Positions 15,064 to 23,571 of a stretch of DNA of 44,833 nt are shown one piece after another. Position 1 is the first letter of the stretch; the number at the start of each line of letters is the position of its first letter. The notes under the pieces are model-generated. The model saw nothing but the letters and a program-made list of their open reading frames with translations, did not search any database and had not been told where the DNA came from. The position numbers were made by a program, and so were the translations under genes. Origin of the DNA: Bifidobacterium stellenboschense (GTDB lineage: Bacteria > Actinomycetota > Actinomycetes > Actinomycetales > Bifidobacteriaceae). The stretch is from assembly GCF_000741785.1 (NCBI RefSeq), contig NZ_JGZP01000013.1, positions 36 through 44,868 of the forward strand, read 5' to 3'.

Positions 15064-15573
15064 TTGCGTGGTTCGAGGAACTTCGATCATGTACGCCGGG
15101 TCGTTCGTCGTGTGAGGTCGGCCATGGGCTGGCGGCGCATGACGGCGTTGGTGTTGGCCGCGGCCATGCCGCTTACCTGTTCGGCTTCGGCCGTGGGTAC
15201 GGCCGGAACGTCGATGCGTGCCGGTGTCGTAAGCGATTCCAGCGGTTTCGGCACGACGCCGGTCACGGTCGTATCCGACGGCAAGATCGTCACCGATCCC
15301 ACCGTGGTCGCCGCTGCCGCCTCCTCGTACGGAAGTTCCGGCGGAAACGTCGTGACGGTGGCCGATACGGGTTCCACCGGCGGCGATGCGAACGGCAACG
15401 GCGGCAACGGCAATGACAGCGGCAACAGCGATAACGGCAATGGAAACGCCAACGGCGGCGACTCGAACGCGAACAACGGTGTAAGCGGTAACAACAACCG
15501 AACGGCACCACGGGCGACGGCTCCGCCGACTCCACGAACGGTTCCGACGGCACCGCCGGCTCGAACGGCGTAA
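15064..15573 (+). CDS. N-terminal fragment of the giant pilus-locus surface protein (signal peptide part)
   Basis: The frame starts at TTG 15064, which has a near-perfect GAGGAGGT 9 nt upstream. A stop at 15046 excludes longer starts. Residues 1-26 are rich in Arg, followed by a hydrophobic core T-A-L-V-L-A-A-A-M-P-L and a likely signal peptidase site after A-S-A (about residue 43). After that comes a Ser/Thr/Val region, then a Gly/Asn/Asp tract (about 15380-15495) that reads as a linker. The frame then turns into an implausible Arg/Pro/Thr tail and stops at 15573. The natural continuation is in another frame (next entry), so these are almost certainly the two halves of one gene broken by a single-base loss between 15492 and about 15500. 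Confidence 0.8.
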   Translation: MRGSRNFDHVRRVVRRVRSAMGWRRMTALVLAAAMPLTCSASAVGTAGTSMRAGVVSDSSGFGTTPVTVVSDGKIVTDPTVVAAAASSYGSSGGNVVTVADTGSTGGDANGNGGNGNDSGNSDNGNGNANGGDSNANNGVSGNNNRTAPRATAPPTPRTVPTAPPARTA

Positions 15574-18500
15574 ACGGTCAGGATTCCTCCGCACAGGGCG
15601 ATACGCGCGACGACGGCGGGAACGGTCAGGACGCGGCCGCGCAGGACGACGGCGCGCAGGCCCAGACCGCGACGAGCGCGCTCGGCGGCCGCGACTACGA
15701 GGGCCAGGTCACCAAGACCATCAACGGCAAGACGTTCATCCTCATCGGCAACGAGCAGCAGCTGCGCGCCATCGGCTCGGACAAGAAGGTGACGAGGCCG
15801 GTCTGGAGAATCACGCAGGAATCGAAGCAGACCGGAAGCGTGCTGGGCATCCCCACCTACGAGTGGCAGGATATCGCCGATTCCAAGACCGAGGTGTATG
15901 CCGGCGACGCCGATCTGGCCGCAGGCAAGACCCTCGACGAGGGCGCCAGCGAGAAAAACGACGACACCACGATCGCAGGCAAGAACAAGACCCGCTATCG
16001 CTATGTGACGTTGGATGACGACGGCAACGAGGTCAAGGCCAAAGGCCACGCGACCCAGAGCGGCGTCACCTATGCGAACGACGCGAACTACATCATCTTC
16101 CGCGACATCGACCTGAGCTCCGCCAACTGGAGCCCGCTCATGTTCTCCGGCACCATGCTCGGTGCCGTGAGCGCAGACACCACCACCGCCAAGACCCTGT
16201 GGAACACCATCGGCACCGACGGCGCCACCGTCAACGCGGGCACCGCCAAGCCGGTCATCTCCCATGTGACGGTGGAGCAGTCCGGCAAGCGGCTCGACGT
16301 CAGCAAGCAGCAGGGCATCGGCTTCTTCGCCTCCATCACCAGCAGGACCGTGATGAACAACGACAGTCTCGGCAGCGCCGGGACCGTCGCGGTCGCCAAT
16401 CTCAGGCTCAGCGACGTCTCCGTGACCAACAAGGCGAGCGAAGCGTATGTACCGCCGACCCTGCTCGGCACGCTGACCGGCGCCGTGGGCCTGCTGCTGA
16501 ACGGCCTGGTGGACGCGCTCGAGGTGCTGGCCAAGCTGATAGGCATTAACGTGGAGCTCAACCTGCACCTCGACCAGCTGCTCAAACTGCATAAGGACAA
16601 TCCGTCGAACCTCGCCACCGGCGCGTTCGCCGGACGCATCTACGGCGACGTGAAGGTCTCCGACTGCGATGTGGCCGACGTCGCCGTCTCCAGCGTGAGC
16701 GACATGACCGGCGGCTTCGTCGGCTACGTGCAGGGCGCCACCCGATACGATCCGGTCTCCGGTCTCGTCTCGGCGTTGACGAACCTCCTCTCCAAGATCC
16801 TCGGCATCATCCCCTTCCTGGGACTCGGCGATCTGGTCGACTGGCTGCTCGACGGCACGCTCGGCCTGACCACGTTGTATGCGGTGGGCTACTACAACCC
16901 CGTCATCTCCGGATCCTCGGTGACCGGTTTCAAGAAGAACGTCGTCATCGGCTCGTCCGACCAGGACTATGCGGGCGGCTTCGTCGGCGACCAGATCGGC
17001 GCGGTCATCGAGAACGCGACCGTCTCCAGCGACAACGCCTACACCGTGAAGGCCCGCTACTATGCGGGCGGCTTCTCCGGCCTCACCCGCAACGACGTGA
17101 TGAAGGGCGCGCTGAAAAGCCTCGGCGTCAACCTGCCCGAAATCCCCATCGTCCAGCCGCAGGGACTCGTCGAGGGAACCACGCTGAAGTCGGCCGTGAC
17201 CGTCGAAGCCGGCAGTTACGCGGGCGGTTTCACCGGCGCGATGGCGAACAGCTTCGCCGTCAACGACACGTTGAACGGCACCGTCAAGGTCACGGCCCTC
17301 GGCATCGCCCAGACCGACGACAACAACGGCACCACCAAGAAGGTGAAGGGCTACGCGGGCGGTTTCACCGGCGCCGCGACACTCGGCTGGTCCAGCGACC
17401 TCGGCGCCGGGGACGCGAGCGACACGAACCTCCTCAAATCCCTCGAACAGGTTCTGGTCGACGTGCTCAAGGGAGGCGGGGAGAACGCCACCGCCCTCCT
17501 GAGCCTCGTCGGCGTCGACCCCTCGGCGATCCTCGGCGTGGCCATGTCCGGCACGATCACCGTCCGTTCCGACAACGACTATGCGGGCGGCATCGTCGGA
17601 CGTGGCGACGGCGCGCTCATCGCCGCCTCCGACACGCAGCACCTGAACGAGTTCTCGTATTGGAAGCACGGCCGTACCGCGCCCGCCGCGCGCGACAACA
17701 CCGTCGACGGCCTCAAATCCGTCACCGCGGGTGGCGACTATGCGGGCGGCATCGCCGGCCAGCTCGGCACCGCCTCCGTCGGCGGTGTCATCAACGGCAC
17801 GGTCGGACTCGGCGGATTCCTCCCGTTCGAAGTGAGCGCCCTCACCGTCAACGGCGGCAGGAACGGTCTCACCGTCACCGCCGGCGGCGCCTACGCCTCC
17901 GCCGGCATCGGCAAGGCCACCGGCGGCGACATCGGCAAGGCCACGACCGCATACGAGGTGAAGGATTCGACCGGCAAGGTCACGTCCAACCCCGTGCCGG
18001 ACACGGCCGGCGTCACCGTGAACGGCGTCGCCGCCGTCAAGGCCGACAACTACGCGGGCGGCTTCATCGGCGCCGCCGGTCCCGGCGACCTCGTCAACGG
18101 CGACAGCCTCAACTTGCTCGGTCTGGGCGTGCTCAAGCTCTCCGGCCTGCTGTCGGTCGCCGAAGGCGTGATGGTGGACGCGCAGACCGTGACCGTGAAC
18201 GGCATCACCACGGGCATGACCGTCACCGCGACGCACGGCCACGCCGCCGACTCCGTCAAGCAGGTCGTTGCCGGCGGATTCGTCGGACAATCGAACAGCA
18301 CGCAGGTGACCGACGCGCACGTCACGAACCTCCTCACCGTCACGGCGGACGACGTGAACGGCAACGCGGGCGGCTTCGTCGGCGTCTCCACGACCGGCGG
18401 ACTCGCCGACGTCGCCGACGACACCTCGATCAAGAACCTCCTCACCGGAGGCAACGGCAGCGTGATCGAAGTCGACCAGCTGGTCACGGCGATCAAATAC

Positions 18501-21500
18501 CTCATCCCCAAGTACGTGAACGCGGACGTGCGCTACGTGAACGGCGGCTCCGTCGCCGCGAACATCGCGGGCGGCTTCGCCGGCGACTTCCAGAGCGGCA
18601 CGGTCGACGATTCCACGAAGACCACCGCGGGCGCGGACGGCAATACCGTCGCCGACCCGTGGGCCGTCATCAACATCGACACCGTGACCGGCGGCAAGTA
18701 CGCGGGCGGCTTCGGCGGCAAGGTCCACTCCGGAGCACTCGCCGACGCCGGCAAGGGCGTGAGCGTCCTCGGCGGACTGGGGCTGAACATCAGCGCCTCC
18801 GATCTCGCCTCCGTCGCCAGCGTCTATGTTCCGGTCATCACGTCGGCGGGCGTCCATACGGACGGATCCACCGTCGAGACGACCAGCGGCCTCAAGACCT
18901 CCGACCCGGACGATCCGGGCCTCAAGGTGACGGCGACCACGTGGGACGACACCGACACGCAGGCCGGTTCGGCCGGCGGCTTCATCGGCTACGGCTCCGG
19001 CGTGCAGGTCTCCCGTTCCAACGTGACCCAGCTGCGCCGCACCGACGTCAAGGCCCCCTCGGATCTGGAAACCACCGGTTCCATCGACTCGACCTATCTC
19101 AACGCCGCGAAGAGCTCCTACGCGGTCACCGGCGCACGCTACGCGGGCGGCTACATCGGCAGAATGGACGTCGGCTCCGCCGCATCCGTCGGCGGCGGTC
19201 TCAAGGTCCTCGGACAGAGCGTCAATGTCGGCGACCTGCTCAGCGTGCTCGGCGTGGTCGTCTCCACGATCGAACACTCCGACGTGACCGGCGGCGTGGG
19301 CGGCTATTCGGTGCTCGCCAGCACCGCCGACCACAAGTCCGGCGGCGAGGACGACCCGCTCGGCATGGCGGGCGGCTTCGCCGGCTCCATCACCGGCGGC
19401 CACATCCAGGACTCCAACGCGCACGAGTTCGTGTACATCATCGGCCAGGTCTCGGCCGGCGGCTACGCCGGCACCATCGAACCCGGCGACGTGGCGCACG
19501 TGCTCGACGACGGCAGCGTGCTCAACAAGCTCGCGGACATCAGCAACCTCGTGTCCGTCGCGCAGGACTTCGTGCCCACCATCCGCAACTCGTCCACCGA
19601 CGCGGTCATCTGCGGCGGCGCGGTGCGCGCCCAGGGAGTCTCCGGCACGGTCCGCCGCGGCATGGCCGGCGGCTACGTGGGCCACAACAGCGGCGGCCAC
19701 ATCTGGGGCAACAACACCGCCTCGTGGAAGAGCGAGAACACCGACGGCAAGTACAACGGCACCCAGCGCGTCGCCTACGCGGCCCGCATCCGCAGCGTGT
19801 ACGGCCAGGAGATCGCCGGCGGCTACAGCGGACTCATGGAATCCGCGGACACGGCGGAGGGCGGTTCGCTCTCCCTGCTCTACGGCGTGATCAAGGTCGG
19901 CAACCTCGCCAGCGTGCTCACCATGGTGTACCCCACCGAGGAGCACACGAAGGTCACCGGCCCCCTGCGCAACGTGGCGTACTCCCAGTGGGAGACGTGG
20001 CGCGACAACGTCGGCAAGTACGGCGCGTACGGCAAGGAGTTCACCGACGTCGTCACGTCCGGCGGTGCGAAGGATGTCACCGATCAGACGCTCAATGCGT
20101 TCCTCGCGGACTACGTCTTCGGCTTCAACGTGGTCGCGGGACGCGCCTCCTACGACAAGACGATGACGACGCGCATCGACTCCGGCGTTGCCGGCGGCCA
20201 CGTGGGCCTCATGCGCACCGGCACCATCACCGACGGCCAATCGGTCGATGTGCGCGACGTCACCGCGATGCGCGCAGCCGGCGGCTACGCGGGCACGATG
20301 GAATCCGGCACCGCGGCCAAGTTCGGCTCCGTGGAGCTGTTCGGCAAGGGGAGCCTGTTCGGCGAGACCCTGGCGAGCGTGAACCTCGGTGAACTGCTCG
20401 GCGTGGCGCAGGTGTTCGTGCCCGTCGTCAAATCCTCGTCCGTCGTCGGTTACCGCAAGGGCATGAAGGTCGCGGCCACGGGCGTGGGCGTCACGACCGG
20501 CGTCGGCAACGCCGGCGGCTACGTCGGCATGGGCGTCGGCGCGCAGATCTGGGGCGACCGCGACGCGAACGGCGACGAACTCGACCTCAAGGCCGACCCG
20601 GACGCCTACAAGAAGGCGGCCGGCGCGAACGTGGACAACCTGCGCAAGGTGTCCGGCACCAACAACGTGGGCGGCTACATCGGCATCGCCACCTCCGGCG
20701 CCGTGGCCGACGTGAACACCGACGGCATCGGCGGATTCCTGCACAAGATCACCGACCAGGTGCTCACGCCGGGCAAGCTCGTCAGCGTGCTCGACGCGAC
20801 CGTCGTGACCATCCGCGGCGCGCACGTCACGCCGGACAGCAGCGAATGGGGCTACACGGTCGAAGGCGCCTACCAGGACGGCGGCACGACCCGCTACGCG
20901 CTGAACGCCGGCGGCTTCGCCGGATCCCTGCAGGCCGCGATCCTCGGCGACAGGAAGTCCGCCAAGGGCACCGGCACCGCCGTCGACACGGCCGCCGACC
21001 CGGCCGCGGTGACGGCCAGCGGACTGCGCGGCGTCGAAGGCGGCCAGTACGCTGGCGGCTTCTTCGGTCTCGCGGACATCTCCTCCGTCGCCTCCGTGGC
21101 CGGCGGCGAGGCCGCGGCCGACCAGAGCACCAACCTCGTGCTGAAGCTCGTCAAGGCCGGCAATATCAGCGTGCTCGACGCGTTCCGCACGTTCATCTAC
21201 GACGGCCGCGTGGACGGCGTCGCCGACGGCATCCAGGTCAGGGCGCACGACTCCACCACGCAGGGCACGCTCGACTCCACGCGCTTCACCGGTTCGGCCG
21301 GCGGCTTCGGCGGCGGCCTCATCAACGGCTCCGTCAAGAAGTCCTCGGTCACGAACCTGAACAGCGTGAGCGGTCTCAACTACACGGGCGGCTTCATCGG
21401 CCACCTCGGCAAGGCCGGCACCGTGGACGTCGACAACATCGGCGTCGCCCAGCAGTACCTCGTCAAGCTCACCGCGGGCGTGCTCGACATCTGGGGCGCG

Positions 21501-23474
21501 CACGTGGAGGATTCCTCCGTAGCGGGCATACCCGCCGGCTTCACCGTCACCGCCACGCACGACGGCAAGGACTACGGCCGGGACGAGTCGCTCACCGACT
21601 CCACGAACCGCAAGGGCGAGGAGATCGCCGCCGGATTCGCCGGCTACGCGGACCTGTCGCGCATCTCCGGCAGCACGGTGACGAACTTCAAGAAGGCGTC
21701 CAGCGGCGAACTCGCCGGCGGCTTCGTCGGCCAGACCACCAAGGCGTATCTGGTGGACTCCGGCGTGAACTCCGAGGTGCTGAACCTGATCATCAAGTAC
21801 CTCATCAACCCGCTGCTCGACATCCTCTATCTCCCGGAGGCCGAGAACATCGGCAACAAGCTCGACGACTACAAGGAGACGTACTTCAGCGCGCTCACCA
21901 AGTATCTCGACCTCGAACTGTTCACCGACGGCAACGCGCTATACGTGAACCTGCTCGGACTCAAGATCGGCGTCGCGCTCGACAAGCACGGCACCGAGAA
22001 CGACGACACGGACGACACCGCCGAGATCTTCATCGGCGACTCGTCGATCACCGTCGGATGCTCGAAGAAGGGCGTGAACGACGGATCCGTCGACAACGTG
22101 CACGCGCAGCTCATCAAAGCCAACCGCACGAAGATCGCCTCCTCCTCGGTCGAGGGCATCGCCGACGGCTACGACGTGTTCGGCGGCGGCGCCACGCAGA
22201 CGTCCGACGGCGCGGAAGGTGTCAAGACCGGATACGCCGGCGGATTCGCCGCCGTGAACGACGAAGGCCTGCTGGAGAAGAACACCATGACCTACGCGGA
22301 CACGATCCGCGGCACGAGCGGCCTCGTCGGCCCCTTCACCGGCAAGACGAACCTCAAGTCCGTCTACTCGTTCAACAGCGTGTACGGCATCGAAGGCAAC
22401 GGCAACACGTACCGCATCTACCGCGACGTGCCGTCCAGCTGGTCGTACGCGCTCACCAAGGACCGCGAACAGTTCACCTACGGTTCGCACCTGGACAACG
22501 AGACATACTCGGAGCACGGCGTCGACATGACGGGCGCGCACAAGCTGACGCTCAACCGCTACATCGTGGCGCATCTCGCCAAGAGCGGCGGGAACGGCGA
22601 CAAGGAGCCCGCCATCAAGCAGTTCTCGGACTACGAGGGCGCGGTCATGTCCAACAACGAGTCCGGTTCGAACAGCGGCCAGAACGCCTCCGGCGCGAAC
22701 CGCTCGGAGAGCCTCGGCGTGTACGTGTCCGCCGCCAAGGCGGTGCTCATGCTCGACAAGGCGGTGTCCGACAACAACGGCGGCGTCACGCCCGAACCGG
22801 ATGACGGCCAGGACCCGTGCGGCAAGGACGGCTGCAAGACCGTGGACCTCACCCTGCAGAAGGTGTGGCGCAACGGCCAGCTGGAACGCCCGGACAAGAT
22901 CACCCTCCAGGTGACCGCCACCTACACGGACGCCCACGGCAAGCAGCAGACCGCCGAGAAGCTCGAATGTTTCAAGGACGACTGCACCACCGAGAAGCGT
23001 GACAACCCGTTCACGGTGACCATGACCGCCAAGAACAACGGCTCCGCGTGGAGCGACACCTGGCGCACGAAGCTCACCGGCCTGCCGGTCGCCTTCGTGG
23101 ACAAGGGCTCCGGGCCGAACGGCGAGGACGTGACGCGCTACTACACGTACACCGTCAAGGAACTCGACATGACCTTCGCCAGCGGCGGCGCCGACGGCAA
23201 GGACGTGACGAAGACCCCAGCCGAAGCCGGCTACTCGGTGTCCGTCAAGTACGGCAAGGACAAGGACGGCAAGTATGTGGCCACGGTCACGAACTTCTCG
23301 CCCCTGCCCGAAACCGGCGGCAACGGCACGCTGCTGTTCGTCATGCTCGGCGTGCTCATGCTCGCGCTCGGCACCGCATGGTACCTGCGCGCGAACCGTA
23401 CGGAACCGGCCACGGCCGGGGGAGCGGGCACCTCCCTGCCGTTCGGCGGCAAGCGCGGGCGCCACACCAGATAA
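15492..23474 (+). CDS. Giant LPETG-anchored surface protein, main body (frameshifted from its signal peptide)
   Basis: About 2,660 residues in a frame that opens after a stop at 15489-15491 and has no convincing start; a GTG at 15789 falls in mid-domain. After an Asn/Gly linker and a 350-residue leading domain there are 29 copies of a motif like Y-A-G-G-F-V-G, spaced about 66 residues apart (genomic 16711 to 22237). Each is followed by a short hydrophobic turn, suggesting a long beta-solenoid. The C-terminus has a CnaB-like domain with two C-x4-C motifs (22816-22836 and 22967-22985), the sorting signal L-P-E-T-G (23304-23318), a hydrophobic helix and an Arg/Lys-rich tail. By position it is the likely pilus tip or adhesive subunit, which would be attached by the sortase encoded downstream. 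Unless the frame is restored, it cannot be exported. Confidence 0.85.
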   Translation, partial: QQPNGTTGDGSADSTNGSDGTAGSNGVNGQDSSAQGDTRDDGGNGQDAAAQDDGAQAQTATSALGGRDYEGQVTKTINGKTFILIGNEQQLRAIGSDKKVTRPVWRITQESKQTGSVLGIPTYEWQDIADSKTEVYAGDADLAAGKTLDEGASEKNDDTTIAGKNKTRYRYVTLDDDGNEVKAKGHATQSGVTYANDANYIIFRDIDLSSANWSPLMFSGTMLGAVSADTTTAKTLWNTIGTDGATVNAGTAKPVISHVTVEQSGKRLDVSKQQGIGFFASITSRTVMNNDSLGSAGTVAVANLRLSDVSVTNKASEAYVPPTLLGTLTGAVGLLLNGLVDALEVLAKLIGINVELNLHLDQLLKLHKDNPSNLATGAFAGRIYGDVKVSDCDVADVAVSSVSDMTGGFVGYVQGATRYDPVSGLVSALTNLLSKILGIIPFLGLGDLVDWLLDGTLGLTTLYAVGYYNPVISGSSVTGFKKNVVIGSSDQDYAGGFVGDQIGAVIENATVSSDNAYTVKARYYAGGFSGLTRNDVMKGALKSLGVNLPEIPIVQPQGLVEGTTLKSAVTVEAGSYAGGFTGAMANSFAVNDTLNGTVKVTALGIAQTDDNNGTTKKVKGYAGGFTGAATLGWSSDLGAGDASDTNLLKSLEQVLVDVLKGGGENATALLSLVGVDPSAILGVAMSGTITVRSDNDYAGGIVGRGDGALIAASDTQHLNEFSYWKHGRTAPAARDNTVDGLKSVTAGGDYAGGIAGQLGTASVGGVINGTVGLGGFLPFEVSALTVNGGRNGLTVTAGGAYASAGIGKATGGDIGKATTAYEVKDSTGKVTSNPVPDTAGVTVNGVAAVKADNYAGGFIGAAGPGDLVNGDSLNLLGLGVLKLSGLLSVAEGVMVDAQTVTVNGITTGMTVTATHGHAADSVKQVVAGGFVGQSNSTQVTDAHVTNLLTVTADDVNGNAGGFVGVSTTGGLADVADDTSIKNLLTGGNGSVIEVDQLVTAIKYLIPKYVNADVRYVNGGSVAANIAGGFAGDFQSGTVDDSTKTTAGADGNTVADPWAVINIDTVTGGKYAGGFGGKVHSGALADAGKGVSVLGGLGLNISASDLASVASVYVPVITSAGVHTDGSTVETTSGLKTSDPDDPGLKVTATTWDDTDTQAGSAGGFIGYGSGVQVSRSNVTQLRRTDVKAPSDLETTGSIDSTYLNAAKSSYAVTGARYAGGYIGRMDVGSAASVGGGLKVLGQSVNVGDLLSVLGVVVSTIEHSDVTGGVGGYSVLASTADHKSGGEDDPLGMAGGFAGSITGGHIQDSNAHEFVYIIGQVSAGGYAGTIEPGDVAHVLDDGSVLNKLADISNLVSVAQDFVPTIRNSSTDAVICGGAVRAQGVSGTVRRGMAGGYVGHNSGGHIWGNNTASWKSENTDGKYNGTQRVAYAARIRSVYGQEIAGGYSGLMESADTAEGGSLSLLYGVIKVGNLASVLTMVYPTEEHTKVTGPLRNVAYSQWETWRDNVGKYGAYGKEFTDVVTSGGAKDVTDQTLNAFLADYVFGFNVVAGRASYDKTMTTRIDSGVAGGHVGLMRTGTITDGQSVDVRDVTAMRAAGGYAGTMESGTAAKFGSVELFGKGSLFGETLASVNLGELLGVAQVFVPVVKSSSVVGYRKGMKVAATGVGVTTGVGNAGGYVGMGVGAQIWGDRDANGDELDLKADPDAYKKAAGANVDNLRKVSGTNNVGGYIGIATSGAVADVNTDGIGGFLHKITDQVLTPGKLVSVLDATVVTIRGAHVTPDSSEWGYTVEGAYQDGGTTRYALNAGGFAGSLQAAILGDRKSAKGTGTAVDTAADPAAVTASGLRGVEGGQYAGGFFGLADISSVASVAGGEAAADQSTNLVLKLVKAGNISVLDAFRTFIYDGRVDGVADGIQVRAHDSTTQGTLDSTRFTGSAGGFGGGLINGSVKKSSVTNLNSVSGLNYTGGFIGHLGKAGTVDVDNIGVAQQYLVKLTAGVLDIWGAHVEDSSVAGIPAGFTVTATHDGKDYGRDESLTDSTNRKGEEIAAGFAGYADLSRISGSTVTNFKKASSGELAGGFVGQTTKAYLVDSGVNSEVLNLIIKYLINPLLDILYLPEAENIGNKLDDYKETYFSALTKYLDLELFTDGNALYVNLLGLKIGVALDKHGTENDDTDDTAEIFIGDSSITVGCSKKGVNDGSVDNVHAQLIKANRTKIASSSVEGIADGYDVFGGGATQTSDGAEGVKTGYAGGFAAVNDEGLLEKNTMTYADTIRGTSGLVGPFTGKTNLKSVYSFNSVYGIEGNGNTYRIYRDVPSSWSYALTKDREQFTYGSHLDNETYSEHGVDMTGAHKLTLNRYIVAHLAKSGGNGDKEPAIKQFSDYEGAVMSNNESGSNSGQNASGANRSESLGVYVSAAKAVLMLDKAVSDNNGGVTPEPDDGQDPCGKDGCKTVDLTLQKVWRNGQLERPDKITLQVTATYTDAHGKQQTAEKLECFKDDCTTEKRDNPFTVTMTAKNNGSAWSDTWRTKLTGLPVAFVDKGSGPNGEDVTRYYTYTVKELDMTFASGGADGKDVTKTPAEAGYSVSVKYGKDKDGKYVATVTNFSPLPETGGNGTLLFVMLGVLMLALGTAWYLRANRTEPATAGGAGTSLPFGGKRGRHTR

Positions 23475-23482
23475 CCAGATTT

Positions 23483-23545
23483 CCCGCCGCTCCGGCGGCG
23501 GGCCAACCAATGTAACCATCATCGGTTCCGGAACGTCCGGAGCCG
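23483..23545 (+). other. Two hairpins between the giant protein and the major pilin genes
   Basis: Hairpin 1 is CCCGCCGC/GCGGCGGG (23483-23502) with a TCCG loop. Hairpin 2 is CGGTTCCGGA/TCCGGAGCCG (23523-23545), 10 bp with one wobble. They precede the AAAGGAA ribosome site of the pilin gene. They may process or attenuate the transcript so that pilin is made in a different amount from the large protein. Confidence 0.6.
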
Positions 23546-23571
23546 GTACAGAAAAAGGGAAAGGAACAGTG

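Noticed and set aside
14894..15115. A 73-residue open frame that contains the G-tract
   Set aside because: It has no ribosome site and reads as no known protein; in-frame readings after slippage also stop early and do not join the surface protein frame.
15489..15500. Programmed -1 ribosomal frameshift
   Set aside because: There is no slippery heptamer and no clear downstream stimulator; a one-base loss in the repeat linker is simpler.
15789..15791. GTG as the true start of the giant surface protein
   Set aside because: It has no ribosome site or signal peptide and cuts a continuous domain; the same frame is coding-like back to 15492.
15087..21560. A 2,157-residue open frame on the minus strand opposite the giant surface protein gene
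   Set aside because: It is the mirror of a high-GC gene with strong codon bias. Its product is an endless mix of Ala, Gly, Val, His and Arg with no domains, and its start lies inside the repeat array.
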